Source of the DNA: Xanthostigma xanthostigma
Lineage: Eukaryota; Arthropoda; Insecta; Raphidioptera; Raphidiidae
Direction: 5' to 3'
DNA: 64,000 bases
Assembly (NCBI GenBank): GCA_963575645.1
Contig: OY754472.1
Location: 33,109,401-33,173,400, forward strand
Shown: piece after piece, positions 1 through 13,446 of the stretch
How the letters are laid out: the number at the start of each line of letters is the position of its first letter
Numbering within the stretch: the first letter of the stretch is position 1
Made by a program: the position numbers and the translations under genes
Notes under the pieces: model-generated
Database searches by the model: none
Told to the model about the DNA's origin: nothing
The model's input: the letters and a program-made list of their open reading frames with translations, nothing else

Positions 1-31
1 AGCGCCAACTGCAGCCTCGTGTACGGCGGCC
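1..31. mobile_element. Family C MITE, right end only
   Basis: The window opens inside the terminal inverted repeat of family C, a TTAA-flanked MITE. The end reads ...CTCGTGTACGGCGGCC and is followed at once by TTAA (32-35), as at the right end of the copy at 24915-25369. The rest lies outside the window. Confidence 0.6.
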
Positions 32-35
32 TTAA

Positions 36-488
36 ATCTGTGAATCCCCCAACCCTGTATACCTTTAATCCATTGCTTTGTGATGTTTTAGGTATCTCTC
101 TATATACTTATATTGAAAAGACTATGCGCATTTACTAATAGAAAACGTGTGCGCCATACAGAATATTACAGTAGATTTATTGGACTCGTTTGGAATAATG
201 TCATTCAATTTTCCGGAGTGGATTACCGAAGTACTAACATTTTTAAAGACATTAAAAACATTGCTAAAATGCTTTTATAATATACGAAAGATATGAACCA
301 TTATTCAAGAAAATATGACCAATCATTTTTAAAATGAAAAAACAGACGTTGCTTAAAACAATTTGTTTTTGACGATAAAGAATATTTTCATTTTTATGAA
401 TATTTATAATATATTATTACTTTAAGAAAAAGGACACTTTTTTGCACTCAACTAAATTAAATTTTTACTTCGCTTTATTAACGATTTT
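36..488. other. No gene recognised, AT-rich
   Basis: Very AT-rich DNA with no open frame of note and no similarity to other parts of the window that I can see. Confidence 0.5.
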
Positions 489-1135
489 ACCGTTCCAACC
501 CACAAGTGGCGAATGGTACTAGTTTAGATCAAAAATCACTTTTCAAAAGTTTAACAATATCTTTCCGTTTTGAGGTCCCCCGAATCAAAAAAACATATTT
601 TTTAAAAAAACTCTGTGCGTCTATTAGTCTGTTTGTCTGCTTGTCTGTTAGTCTGTGAACACGATACAGGTCAAACGGATGAGCGGATTAAAACCAAATT
701 TTGGGAGGATGTTTGGTATGCAAATATGAAGAGCCCTATTGTTTTTGGGGAAAATCGGCGAATGCGCTGAAGAGATATATGCTATAACGGTGTTTTTATA
801 TAATAATTGTATAACGGCTTTTTATTTTATTAATTTTTTCAAGAAAGTTTCGTTAAAATTTTATTTTCTAAACTTCATAGTTTCGGAAATATTTTGAAAA
901 TAAAAAAATCAGCCGCTCTTTTGTTTTATGGATTTGTCAAAAATAAAATAGTTTGGCATACTTTGATTAATTTACATGACGTGGAACATATGTAGGTAAT
1001 AGCAAATATCATATTGAATACCAACTATTACCTGCGTCACCTCACATCATATCAGAAATTTTATTTTCTTTTTTATAGTCAAATATCAACATTTTTGAAG
1101 TTGGAATGGTCCCGTCGCCCAATTGGCTGAAATTT
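489..1135 (+). repeat. Dispersed repeat family A, copy 1
   Basis: It starts near TTCCAACCCACAAGTGG and ends near GTCGCCCAATTGGCTG. Inside are a GTCTGTTTGTCTG run, the phrase AAATTTTGGGAGGATGTTTG and AGAGATATATGCTATAACGG. The same order recurs at 33780, 39307, 58262 and, truncated, at 7146. The two ends share an inverted ACCATTCCAAC / GTTGGAATGGT pair (one mismatch here). No coding capacity is seen; class unknown. Confidence 0.8.
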
Positions 1136-2035
1136 TTTATTCACAATTCACTTACAAATATGTAAATTAAAAATGGTTCGATTTTTGGGATTAGTACAGG
1201 ACTTTTAATCCGAGAAATATATACACATTATTGGGATCCGTTAAATGGGCGGTGCTTTAAAAACTTGGCAACGATGGGGTATAATTTCCCGCCCATATAG
1301 TATACAGTGCAATTGTGAATTTTTTGAAATGCAATAAAATGATAAGTATCACCACAATATGTGATTGGGCTGATACAAATCATCGAAAAAGGAATTTTTT
1401 TGAAGGTGAACGTGTATTTAATGCCGGTCATATCACGATATTACGAAAAAATTCTTCTGAAACAGAACCTCTAAGTACGGTGAATTTTACTGCTTTCTGT
1501 TTACAAATTTCCGATTTAAAGAGTAATACACATGAAATAAAAGGTGTAAATATATATATTATATCAATTCAGTGATCATGAATGTTGCAAACATAATATT
1601 ATTGAAACATTACTTTATTGCAACAGGTAAGTTCCTAACGTTTTTTATTATTATAATAAAAAAAATCAGGATTAACAGTACTGATTCACAGTACGATTCA
1701 TAATCATGTTTACAGGATTGTAGTTGTAAGTTTCGTCGCCAGATAGAGTAGTCCATATAAAGAATCCCAATAGCCAAAACTTTCTTTTTTGTTTTTAATC
1801 TGCCTGTAGTGTGATTCTTGGTCCTTCAGCGTCTATAAATAGCTTCGGGAGAACTGTGACCGTTTCTAAGCAAGACAAATGAATTTCGGGAAAAGATCCC
1901 AATAGCCCCAACTTTGTTTTTCGAAAAAAAAAATGGAGATCATTATTTTTTATCTCCATACTGAAAGTTTCAAGTTCAAAACTTGATGTTTTTTCGAATA
2001 AAATTGCTTAGAGAAAATAACTGAGTGTAGAATGT
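1136..2035. other. No gene recognised
   Basis: AT-rich sequence. A short frame at 1315-1575 shows no domain or composition that suggests coding. Nothing here recurs elsewhere in the window by eye. Confidence 0.5.
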
Positions 2036-2365
2036 GTGTATGTATGTTACAGTTTGGTGAGCAGATTGAGGACGGCTCTAGAAGCGATAAAAGACAAATC
2101 CATCTCTGCTTTCTTTTACTTCGGTGCGATTTATTTCGACGGCCGAGTTACAAATTCACTATCTACATCCAGGAAAACATTCTCAGTTGAAACTTTTGTG
2201 ACCACAAGACAAAGTGGCGTATCGTCTTTAATTATTGACGTGAAACGTCTTATGACGCGTTTGGTTAGGAGTAAAATCGTGCAATTGGCACGACACTTTT
2301 ATGGGACGACGTTACGTTTGTGTGGGGTGGGATTAAACATCACTTTAGTGGAAGACGACATGTAG
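2036..2365 (+). CDS. Hypothetical 109-codon open frame
   Basis: This frame is unusually balanced in base composition for the window. It encodes a basic 109-residue peptide with no cysteine pattern, signal peptide or recognisable domain. Its start is arbitrary, being the first ATG after an upstream stop. It lies just upstream of the Helitron at 2560 and has no visible polyadenylation signal close to its stop. It could be a fragment of an unrecognised element or chance. I do not recognise it and assign no function. Confidence 0.2.
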   Translation: MYVCYSLVSRLRTALEAIKDKSISAFFYFGAIYFDGRVTNSLSTSRKTFSVETFVTTRQSGVSSLIIDVKRLMTRLVRSKIVQLARHFYGTTLRLCGVGLNITLVEDDM

Positions 2366-3139
2366 ACAACAGGGCAAAATTATGTTATTTGTTTAGTTTT
2401 TTCGTTATTAGTATTGTTTTAGATGACAGCGCGTAACGCTTGCTGTGTGTATGCGTTGGATTGTAACATGGCTTTTGTTCACGGGAAAATCTAACTGAGA
2501 TTTATAAGTCACTCTAGTCTTATTTGTTAATTTCCCGTAACTTATAAGTATTTTTATAATCTATATTGATGTTATAAAGAGGTAAAATTTGTAAGTTTGG
2601 ATGTAGGAGGTAATATTCGAAATTACTCATCCGATTCCAAAAATGTTTTCACCAATATTTAGAATGAACCTTCAAGATGGACATAGGCTATATACAGAAT
2701 GATTTTATAGTTGATTATTTATTTTTAATAGTGCGTAGAATTTAAATAGACGAACAAATATTTTAAGTAACTTTTTTATCAAAACTCAAAAATAAGAGAG
2801 AAACAGCCGTTCTAAGTTTAATTAAATTTCATTTAATTAATTCAAAAGCCCGGTTAACACACGCGAATAAATGATAGCACGAAACATAAATGCGTCCTCA
2901 CTCCTCAATAATTGGCGGAAGGCCTTTATCGCAACTACAAGATGTATGCCTACGACGCTTGCATCTTTGTGTCCAACAAAACGGGGACAACTTCGAACAA
3001 TTTCTGTGAATATTTAGTGTATTTGCCATAAGGCACTTACACTATTGGCGTCGGTCGGATGGCGGGACCTAGGGATCGGACCAAAATTTCTCGACGTTTC
3101 ATAAGTTTCTAAGAAGTTTGGCACCATTTTTGGAAATGT

Positions 3140-4035
<896 letters not shown>

Positions 4036-4036
4036 A

Positions 4037-4457
4037 TTGGTTGTCTGTAAAGTCGGTTTACGGACGATAGTTTTACGTGATAACGTATTCCGCTCGAATA
4101 TCATATTTAATACATAACCTAAATTTTAGTAGCTGTCAAACTATATTTTTACCGACTAATAATTTGATCAACCAAAGCAAAATACATATTTTTAAGCAAT
4201 TATAAAAGACATTTAAAAGAATGTACCTATATATATATTATATATTTGTTAACAAACCGTATAATTTATCTGGCCATCTGTCAGATGTAGCTTTCGCTGG
4301 AACAGCCGAAAAAAGTGTTGAACGCACACTACTCTCTGACGTCACGCGAGAAGAGAGAGACTATCGCTTATATCGCGCTCTCGCTTGCGGAACGTTACTC
4401 TTTTTCGTGCGTGCAGCCGGTGTTTTATCAATTTATAAGACGTTATCACGTCAAAAG
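4037..4457 (+). repeat. Family B repeat, copy 1 (shortened)
   Basis: It begins GGTTGTCTGTAAAGTCGG and CGATAGTTTTACGTGATAACG, and ends GCCGGTGTTTTATCAATT, then AAGACGTTATCACGTC. Full versions occur at 8668-9370 (minus) and 36551-37543 (plus). The ACGTGATAACGT motif near one end is inverted near the other. The middle differs from the other two copies, so it is internally rearranged. It sits inside family L. Confidence 0.75.
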
Positions 4458-4569
4458 CTATTTGAAACATTTGTTTATATATTTGATTTCTACTCGCTGT
4501 TAAAAAATAAATCAACTTAAAAATCATTCTGTATACAAATTCGTACGAAGCCGGATTGTGGGCCGCTAG

Positions 4570-5449
4570 ATACAGAAAATAGATTGCTGATTGTAGCAGA
4601 CGCGAAAGACTCCAGTAAATGAAAATATAAAATATCTGGAAGTATAAGATAATTCGGCATACCCAACTTTGTCTTGTGACTTTAGAGTTGTTGTTATTCA
4701 GGATAACAGCAGTCCGCTCGACCGTCGATTCCAGTGATTTCGAATACAATAAAATTTTTATGGTGAGCGTAATGAAGCCATATCTGTCTTGATATCAAAT
4801 GTTGTTTTTTTTGTGTTCTAACTCTTTCACTGTATATCAAACAAGGCTCTTCTTATCCAACAACATTATTTATCTCCTCATATAAAATTTAATTAGTCTC
4901 TTGTTTCATGCTAATGAGTTAACCCTAATGCTTCGACAAATTTTAACAAGGTAATAGCACGGAGAAAAAGGAGATTATAGCTTATAAACGCTGGAAAACA
5001 CAGGTCTATTACAGATATGAGGAACGACAATATTATGTCTGAAAAAAAAAACTCTCCTCGGATTAGCTAATATGAATTTAAAAAAAAATATTATAATATT
5101 ATATTTTTAGCTCAATTCTGAAGAAGATCCAAATCCGGACCAAAACGTCAATTAATTGTATTATAATTGTATATTTTGTTAATATATTGTCTGAAAAATT
5201 ATTCGATAATTTTATTGATTTGAATTTCAAAAAGTTTGATTTTTAATTTTTCCCCTATGCCAAACGTTTGTGAATCGTTTGTGACATTTTTGATTTTGTT
5301 TGTGATCAATTAACGAGGAATTTAATTGTTAATTAAGGCCGTACCAATTAGTCAACGTGTTTTAAAAACTGATTGTAACATAGGCTTCCGGGTACTCAAT
5401 TGATCGGAAACCGTCCATAAAAACGTTTTCTGGTAGAGACTGAATCAAA
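4570..5449. repeat. Mostly unassigned; family F fragment at 5085-5222
   Basis: No gene. At 5110-5222 the phrase GAAGAAGATCCAAATCCGG followed by TTGTCTGAAAAATTATTCGA matches the interior and one end of family F (see 53708-54001), degenerate here. The remainder is unrecognised AT-rich sequence. Confidence 0.5.
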
Positions 5450-5872
5450 GCCGCTACACACGAGGCTGGTTTTGCCGCTAGATTCTTTGTTAGATTTGAC
5501 TACTACTTTTCTAGTGGTGGTTTTCTCAATTGCCTTTTATGTGCTCGCTTCACACGGGACGTCTTTTCAAGCTTGTTTTGTGGATAGATCTGATGCGCGA
5601 ACAGTGCGACAGTTCAAAATATAAACACAGAGCAAAACGTGTCTCTTGTCTGATTCTCAGCAGAATGACGCCATGTTGGTTTGTAGACGTTTGTTCTTAT
5701 CACCCACGTGACAAAATACTGTTTCCCGATTGGTTCTTGCTCAGAGTAAGCAGAGGACCTAGCAAAGAAAAATAGCCCTTGTTTATCTTGTGAGCTAGCA
5801 GGCGAGCCCGCACTGACATTTCCAGCCTCCTACCCAGCCTGCCGGCCAGCAGAAATCCCGTGTGCAGTGACC
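5450..5872. mobile_element. Family C MITE, copy 2
   Basis: The ends are GCCGCTACACACGAGGCTGG and a degenerate CCGTGTGCAGTGACCTT. The interior has TGCTCGCTTCACACG, AAGCTTGTTTTGTGGATAG and GACGCCATGTTGGTTTG, shared with copies at 24915 and 42793. The terminal TTAA is eroded here. A frame across 5530-5775 is a by-product of the repeat. Confidence 0.8.
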
Positions 5873-6059
5873 TTTACGCATTATAAGTAAAGCTTGCTAA
5901 AAAGTGTTTACACAATTTTATTATAATAATAATTTATTCATTAACATTTCATTCACAGAAAGTATTGAACACTAAAAAAAATTAAAACTTAAAATATTTA
6001 AATTCTATACGCTCGTCCTTTACGAATAAAGCGACTATTTAAAACAGAAAAAGGAGAAC

Positions 6060-6190
6060 ACAAACACAAGAGTGAAGTTGGCGTTTTTCTACATGTAGGC
6101 AACCATTTTCGTCCGGCTTCCCGAGCTCGTGAATTGTTCCGTTTGTCTATCGTGAAGTTGTTTGCGATATCTCGAGCAATTCGATCTTAC
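6060..6190 (+). repeat. Family M segment
   Basis: AGTGAAGTTGGCGTTTTTCT, CATTTTCGTCCGGCTTCC and TTGCGATATCTCGAGCAATT also occur, in slightly altered form, twice in tandem at 26575-26890. No function is recognised. Confidence 0.6.
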
Positions 6191-6199
6191 AAGCAACAC

Positions 6200-6590
6200 T
6201 GGATTCACACTAGAGGCATAGGGGCTAGTGCCCAAGGCGGCAAAATTTGGAATGTGGGAAAAAAATATTTTCGCGTTACAGAAAATTCTTCGAAAAGTGT
6301 GATCGTGTTGAAAACATTCATAAATAATTTTTGACCCTAAAAATATCTCGCAATTGATGAGCAATCGTTTTGTTTGTCAATTTATGATTTTTAATACAAA
6401 AAAAATGTTTGTCTCCATAATTAATCCCATTAGTAAAAGAAAGATTTTTGACATACCTAAATGAATCATTTTATTTCTTTGAAAATTGTATACCGAACCT
6501 TTACTCCATTTTATGAAGGATTTAGGTAATGGGCCGGCATTTTTCACGGTGCCCTAGGGCGGCACTTAGAGTAAATCCGGCCCTATCTTG
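6200..6590. mobile_element. Degenerate hAT-like element
   Basis: The right end, read on the minus strand, is AGGGCCGGATTTACTCTAAG followed by TGCCGCCCTAGGG. The left end has GGGGCTAGTGCCCAAGGCGG. GGGCCGG termini with inverted GC-rich arms are common in hAT elements. Target duplications are not recoverable, so the class is an inference. Confidence 0.45.
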
Positions 6591-7145
6591 AGACGTGCGA
6601 AGCGCGCAAGCTATACTAGTTAGTTTAACATTTAAAATCAATACGGCAAGAAAAAGAGTACAAAATGTACTGAATTGTTTTTTTAAGCGATACAAAACTC
6701 GAAATCACAGCATAATAAAAATGAATGCGACACCTTGTATGCATTTATATGTAACGTTTATGTTTTGTTGAAGAAAACTTTTATAGTTCTTTTGAATCGA
6801 TATAATGTGAGCAAAACTTTTGAAGTCTAGCAAGTCAAAGAATGAATATCTTCCGTAATGATATCATTATACAGATATACCTAACTGAAATCTGTGTCAC
6901 TATTTTATAGTTTGTCAGCAAAACAATAAACGATTAAGATAAAACAAACTAAAATAGGTAAGTTTATAATGTGCTTTATTAAAAGTGCGATTTCTATCCG
7001 GACGAAATGCGGAGCGATCAGTTAGTTATTATAATATTGTATTGCCATCGGAACTACATAAATTTAGGAAAAACGCAAGCCATTAAATTTGGAGAATATG
7101 GTAACAACCATGAGTCACTGAAACTTGATGAAATAAATGACATTA
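6591..7145. other. No gene recognised
   Basis: AT-rich, no domain, no repeat match by eye. Confidence 0.5.
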
Positions 7146-7485
7146 AACCGTTATGAAAAGTATAACATTATTATATAAAAAAACACCGTTATAGCATATA
7201 TCTCTTCTGCGCATGCGCCGATTTTCCACAAAACCAATAGAGCTCTTCATATTTGCATACCAAACATCCTCTCAAAATTTGGTTTCAATCCGCTCACCCG
7301 TTTGACCTGTATCGTGTTCACAGACTAACAGCCTATCCGACTAACAGACGCATAGAGTTTTTCCAAAAATATGTTTTTTAGATTCGGGGATCTCAAAACG
7401 AAAAGATATAGTAAAATTTTTGAAAAGTGATTTTTGACCTGAAGTAGTACCATTCCCCACTTGTGGGTTGGAATGGTAAAATAAT
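7146..7485 (-). repeat. Family A repeat, copy 2 (truncated)
   Basis: Reverse-oriented partial copy running from the interior (CATATATCTCTTCTGCGCAT) to the terminus CCCACTTGTGGGTTGGAATG. The outer part beyond the TATA-rich middle is missing. Confidence 0.75.
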
Positions 7486-8204
7486 TATTATTATTACTTA
7501 TTAGTAGGTTCACGTAAAAATACCGATTATACGGTTAATTAAACTTTTTTTTGTCATGCCTGTACAATTTCTGTCTATAAATATGCATATATCGAGTCGT
7601 TTCGAGACATCGAAACGTCCATTTGAAACAGCTTCTGTAATGTGTATCAAAGGACCTATATTATTTATAATGGTAGTATGTTTACACTGTAAAACATCTC
7701 CCCGAATAATAATAAAAGATGTGTATTTGTTTCTATCTAAAACATAAAAACATACGGAAAATTGTACATTTACAGCAACTGTCGCTTCGCTATAATGGCG
7801 TCAGGATATTTCCTTCAATCGAAATATATTTTTATTATTTTTTTCCATTTTAAAATGTTCTTTTAAAGTTTTTATTTCATTGAAATATGTCGTCTAAGAT
7901 AATTTGAATATTTATGATGTGACCTTTGAGTATATAATTTTTGTTTTTTGGAACGAAGTTCCTTATGGGACGTTATAGATATGAATGGAGAGGGCTGGAA
8001 AAAAAACGTAAGAAAAAAGCGTAAAGAAAAGGCGTAAAGAAAATCTGTAAAGAAAATCTAATCTAACTATCTATCGTAGGTCTGTCTGTAGACATAGAAA
8101 GTTGAAATTTGGAAAACTTATAAGGCATGGGACAGATCCTAACGGAGTCGGATTTTTGAATTTTGGTAGCAAATTGAAAGCAAATTTTTCGCTCATAATT
8201 CGCA
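7486..8204. other. No gene recognised
   Basis: AT-rich. At 8010-8060 a short GCGTAAAGAAAA motif repeats about four times. No coding signal. Confidence 0.5.
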
Positions 8205-8575
8205 AAATTTAAATCAGATCGGTTCAAAACCTGTCTTAAACGAAAGAGGAGAACATTTTACATAGATTTCGTATAACAGAATTCCCGTAAATAGTTTTTT
8301 TATACATAAAAATGCAGAAATCAACACTGTTTATAAATTAGATTTTGCCTAAAACATCGCGCTCGTGGATCGGCTATCCTTTTCTTTTACACGGAGTGTT
8401 ATGGATATAATTTAAGATTGCGTATGTTCTGTCTTAAAATAAAAAGATTGAATTTGCTCAAAAACGAACGGCATTTCAAATATTTGTCAGTTTTTGACAT
8501 TAATATTTTGTGAAATGCAGCGCCTTCTATCTTCACGATTTGTTATTAAACCTATATTAATAGCGATATCTAACC
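8205..8575. repeat. Older copy of the family B interior
   Basis: AACGAAAGAGGAGAACATTT, then ATAGATTTCGTATAACAG, and further on TTTTTGACATTAATATTTTG all match the interior of the family B copy at 8850-9180. It is the same order of motifs repeated about 650 bp downstream, more diverged. Confidence 0.6.
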
Positions 8576-8577
8576 AA

Positions 8578-8648
8578 TGTCAATAGTTTAGTAGTAGAAT
8601 ACTCATCGGCCATGCGGGTGGCCCGGATTCGATTCCCGGGAAATGCGC
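8578..8648 (+). repeat. tRNA-Gly(GCC)-like sequence, not functional
   Basis: TTAGTAGTAGAA (D arm), GGCCAT (anticodon region, GCC) and GGATTCGATTCCC (T arm) follow the order of tRNA-Gly. The T preceding the anticodon is G, the T stem has a broken pair and the acceptor arms do not pair, so this is a relic. It is a SINE head or an inserted tRNA pseudogene, directly next to family B. Confidence 0.65.
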
Positions 8649-8667
8649 AACAATTAATGTTATTTTT

Positions 8668-9370
8668 GTTTTTTGACGTGATAACGTCTTATAAATTGAT
8701 GAATTACCAATATTATAAATTGATAAAACACCGGCTGCATGTACGAAAAAGTGTAACGTAACGTTCCTAACGTTCGTAACGCGTAACGCATAACGCATAA
8801 CGCGTAACGTTTCGCCTGACCCTGTGCGTGCTTTTTGCTAATTTCTCGCTCAATTTAAATCAGATCGGTTTGAAACCAGTCTTAAACGAAAGAAGAGAAC
8901 ATTTTACATAGATTTCGTATAACAGAATTTGCCTTAACAGTTTTTTTATACAAATTTATATAGAAGAATATTTTATACAAATTTATATAGAAAAATAGCT
9001 GTATAAATGCATTGTTGTCTATTGCATGGCGCGCGCGCGACGTGGTCGGTCGTCTTTGTTTGCCGTACATGGAAATTAGAAAATAACGTATGTCTTGTCT
9101 TAACATGAAAACGGCTGCATGTCTAATGTTTATTTTTTGACATTAGTATTTTGTGATTTGCAAAGCCTTCTAAGTTAACTATTGGAATAACTAATTATTA
9201 TTAGAACATAATACTTTGTAAGTTGCAAACGTCACTTTTGACATTTCTTATCATTCCGACACCAAGGATAAGCGGATTGAAACCAAATTTTGGGAGGTTT
9301 AGGTTATGTATTACGGAATACGTTATCACGTAAAACTATCGTCCGTAAACCGACTTTACAGACAACCAAT
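8668..9370 (-). repeat. Family B repeat, copy 2
   Basis: Reverse copy of 36551-37543: TTTTTTGACGTGATAACGTC at the low-coordinate end, CGTTATCACGTAAAACTATC and CCGACTTTACAGACAACC at the other. It has a short array of CGTAACGC-like units (8755-8815). It also shares the CACTTTTGACATTTCTTATC junction with family A-like sequence. Confidence 0.8.
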
Positions 9371-9484
9371 TTTTTTTTTAGAGATGCAAATCACACGATT
9401 AATTTTTGTTTAATAATATTTCAATATAAATAAAATTCTCAAATAATTTATATACAAATTAGTAAAAAATTATATAATACATAA

Positions 9485-9947
9485 TAATTAGGCTTTTGAA
9501 TGAAATTTTTTTTTGTCATAAATGGAAAGATCGTATATAAGTTTTATAACAAAACTATTTTTCTTTTTTTTATTTTCGTTATAATTCAAAAGTTATATCA
9601 AATTAAAAATAAATTTTTGTACCCAGTTCCGAGAACGCGCCGACATTTCCCGAACATAATATGACGTCATAATGTTTAAGTCAATACACATGTAGAAGCC
9701 ATTGATAGTATACTGCGTATATACATTTTACCATTATGACGTCACAACTGTCAAAAACAATTTTAGTGCGTTTGCAGTCACGTGATTTTTTTTAATATTT
9801 TATAAATTTTAAATTGCTTATAATTAATTTCAAAAAAGTTTTTTGAAAGTTTGTCGCATTGATTATTATCAATATTATTTATAATAAAGTTTTAAAATAT
9901 CTACAATAAAAAAATCGATAACTATTTTTTTTTCAAAAGCCTAATTA
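9485..9947. mobile_element. MITE with TAATTAGGCTTTTGAA ends
   Basis: The left end TAATTAGGCTTTTGAATGAA is mirrored at the right by TTTTCAAAAGCCTAATTA. There is no coding capacity over 460 bp. The palindromic TAATTA at the tips prevents fixing the target duplication; a TA or TAA target is possible. One copy in this window. Confidence 0.6.
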
Positions 9948-10788
9948 GCGAAAAAAACTTTGTTTCAACCAGGTGTCCAACGACACATCTTGTCTTTTTT
10001 TTCGTTAATTTTTCCACAAGCTTTTTTTGAAGACACGAAACTACTGTATTTCGCATAGCGGGAGAAAAGGAACATTTATGGCGGAAGCAACGGTCATTTG
10101 TGGTGGAAGTAACGGAGTACACCTGTGGTGGAAATAAGGAGGGACTTATGAAAGATTCGATAACAAAGGATCCTCAGGATATTATATTGTCTTCGTAATT
10201 ATGTTTGTATGCAACATTTCGAGTCGATCCGATACTAGGCAGGGGCAACAAGGGCACGTGTCTAAAGTCCTGACAAAAGGGCCCCTGAAAGATCGAAAAA
10301 ATTCGCATTACATTATGTATATTAAAAAAACTGTAACTTTTTGGGGACCTGTTCAAAAAAATAATAATGTAAACTTGCAAACTCGTATTGCAAATCCATT
10401 AAAAAATAAAAAAAAACTTCTTCAAAAAAGTTAGTTACTAAAAATAGGAAAATTATAAAATTTATAAAAGTTGACATGTAAAAAAACGGAACTTTTCTGT
10501 TCATGGATTTTTGCATTGATTATTCTGTAAATCTCGGCACATTTATATTTAATGGCTCTTGTGATATTATTAAAAAAGGCAATCTCAAAATGGAACAGCA
10601 GACGGTGGCAGACCAATATTGTACGAATGATAAATTTTCTGTTTTAAAGTTATGAAATGTTCAAACATAAATTTGTGTCAGCTTTTTGAATCGAATCCTA
10701 AGTTGTTAACTTTACGATGACATATTATGAAGTATTTTTAATGCTTTTAACAGTAATTATTATAGAAACTTACAGAAAAAATACTTTT
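9948..10788. other. No gene recognised
   Basis: AT-rich. Several overlapping short frames on both strands around 10174-10616 are unsupported. Confidence 0.5.
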
Positions 10789-11185
10789 CTTCATACCTCG
10801 ATCAAAAGTGCATTCTTTCGGCATCAATTGCAAGGCAGAAAGTCTAACATTTACCCTTTGGTGAGATTACACGCATCAATGCGGGAAGTTCGTACGTTCG
10901 GGCGGTAGGATAGCAAAAACAACCAAGCAAATGTTGTTTAGATGTCGTTTCCATAGCAACCCTATTCCATTTTAGCTAATAGTCGCGATCAGCTGTCATC
11001 CGTGTTTTTACGTACAACCTCAAAGCTTCTTGCTTGGAATATATCTGTGTTTTTATGTAATTAATTAATTTATGTATTTAATAAGCGTGCTTAGGAATGA
11101 GCTGGCCGAAAGTGTGATATCTTGACCTTTGCGCCATGGCGCGCAGGGCAAAATTATCACACTTTCGGCCCTTGTGATGTAATTT
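10789..11185 (+). repeat. Family J element, copy 1
   Basis: It starts CTTCATACCTCGATCAAAAG and carries AAGGCAGAAAGTCTAACA and AGCTTCTTGCTTGGAAT. It is followed by a palindrome, GGCCGAAAGTGTGATATC ... TATCACACTTTCGGCC (11104-11170). The copy at 52880 keeps an inverted end (CCGAGGTATGAAG) that this one has lost. Confidence 0.7.
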
Positions 11186-12955
11186 ATGGCCAGTTGCAGA
11201 AAGCATTTTTAGAAAAACTGATTTGACAATGACTTTAGATAGTGAACATACATATTCGTCAATGTAAAAAGCATTGTAGAGTTTTAAAATTGACCCTACT
11301 CGAAAATATTAAGCATTCTATACTTTATACTCTGGACACTGACAGCCAGTGAACTAAGTTCACTAAAATCGATCCCACTATTCTTGAATGAAGCTGACAC
11401 AAACAAACAAACTGAAAACCAATTAAAGTTTTATATTGATGACATTAATTATTGCGTTAAAAGAAGCCTCTACTTACGAAACTACAATTGTTCACTAAAA
11501 CACGCCATACCTGAAACAAAAGAAAAACATACATTAATTTTTGAGTTGAGATTTAAATACATAATATATTGCTGAGGCAATTAAGAATTGCCCATTTATC
11601 GAAAATATAAATAATAATGCCACAGCACGATAATAAAAATTGCTTTAAAAATGATGATAAAATTATTTCGATATCTTTAAATCCACGATAAATGTACCTA
11701 TTAATAATAATTTAGGGTCATAATTATAAAAACGTTTGTTGTCACTAAAAAGATCATAGAGTGTACAGCTAACGCCTTTATAACCTATAGACTGTGTGCA
11801 CGAAACTTACTAGCGCCGCTAGTGGGTAATAGACAATTATTGAACTCACTTTTTGTGGAAATCGCGACATGTTTCTATGGTGATAAGTAAAAAACTTTAG
11901 TTGGCCACGATGTGTCAAAAAAAATTTAATAAGGAAAACTGATGTTAATTTGTTTACAATGACAGCGGAACGTCAAATTAGGGCGCCAACGGTCTTTATT
12001 TTACTTAATTCGCCATGCGCAATAGCTCGGAACACAACAAGCATTTCCAGATCGATTAGTTTTTCTATGTTTTCTTTGTAATTAAAAAACTTCATAAAAT
12101 TATAACTATTTTTACTTTTAATAAACGTTGCTCATTGACATACGGAAAATTTGAGGTTGAAGTTTCCCCTAGTGCTTACCACAAACGCTCGCATCGAAAA
12201 ATTTGTAACTCCGCCTCCCTGCACATAGCCCATATTTTTAAAATGATTTTTTTCCTTTCTGTGTTTTAATATTTTCAACTGTTATTTTTTTTTCTCAGAT
12301 TAAGTTAATTACATTATATTATTAAGCACAAAGTGTCGTCAAAAATATACACAGATTTTCAAACATAACGCCGGGGTATGTTATGTAAAATTTCGCGCCT
12401 TGTATAATTCTTGAATTACTTGCATATATACTCCCACTAGTTAACCTTTGATTTTATGTCAGTACAAGTGCCGAAAAAATGCCAATTTTCGCCGCTAAGT
12501 GCGCACGGTCGTTCAGCGTCTCCCTTTCAAGCAGCTGCACATAGCGAATATTAGTTCCTATAATAATTATTTAAAAATTAATTGATACATGAAAATGAAA
12601 TTCTTGCCAAGGTACATTCATGAAGGTAATTTAAAGACCAAATATGATTATTCTGAATCATAGTGTTCAAGAACAGTCTGTATAGTTTTAAATTTTACGA
12701 AATCTCGCTACATTGATGTCTTGTTTACATAGCACTAAGGTAGAATAAACAAGCATAAGATGTGGGAAAGGTTTGGTTAGGAACAGAGTAAGTTGTGAAC
12801 TGATATAGCGGAGTCTCTAATTAAGAGACTTGCAATTGCCTTAGGAACAGTCAAAATATGATACCATTGATTTTAGAATAAGGGTCTTGTTATGCAGCAG
12901 CTGTTCTTGTATTATAATACATTAAACGCCCTGTGAGCGTTCCGCCCCCAACTAC
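11186..12955. other. No gene recognised
   Basis: 1.8 kb of AT-rich sequence with no recognisable element ends and no convincing frame. Confidence 0.5.

Positions 12956-13033
<78 letters not shown>
12956..13033. repeat. (AAT)n microsatellite
   Basis: About 26 uninterrupted AAT/TAA units. A poly-isoleucine frame over it is an artefact. Confidence 0.98.
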
Positions 13034-13034
<1 letters not shown>

Positions 13035-13147
13035 CGTTTAACGTCCGAGTCTCGACTTTATGTCATAACAGACGCCATTCGCACCATTACTATTTTTTTT
13101 CTACCACACTTCCCGTTATTTTCTACAATTTTTAAACTTCAACTTAA

Positions 13148-13446
13148 TTAATAGCAATGGGCGAATGAAGGAATTTTTAGGAAATTAAGGATAAGGTAGG
13201 CAAATATTGAGCATAGGAGTTTGGCAGGTAATCGGCCTTGGCCTTGAATAAAGAACCATCTCGATATCCATCTGGAATTATTGAGGGAAACCATGGAGAA
13301 CCTCAACAAGATGGTAGAGGAATTACCGTTTCTCGGCGAGAGGTAGTAGGAAAAAGTCCTAGTCATATCTGCCCCCGCCGGGATTCGAACCCGGTACCTC
13401 CCGAATGAGAGTCTAGTGCTCTCACCGCTACGCCACCCTGCTCGGT
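13148..13446 (-). mobile_element. tRNA-derived SINE
   Basis: On the minus strand a tRNA-like head (13446 to about 13365) starts with CCGAGCAGGGTGGCGTAG. It contains box-A-like TGGCGTAGCGGTGAG and box-B-like GGGTTCGAATCCC, followed by a roughly 215-bp non-tRNA body with CTCTCGCCGAGAAACGG and TGAGGTTCTCCATGG. The head plus unrelated body is the standard SINE plan, using an internal Pol III promoter and LINE machinery. The loop region carries CTC, the Glu-type anticodon, but the arms are imperfect. No clear poly-A tail or target duplication. Confidence 0.7.

Noticed and set aside
12933-13151. 72-codon frame with a long isoleucine run
   Set aside because: Translation of the (AAT)n microsatellite.
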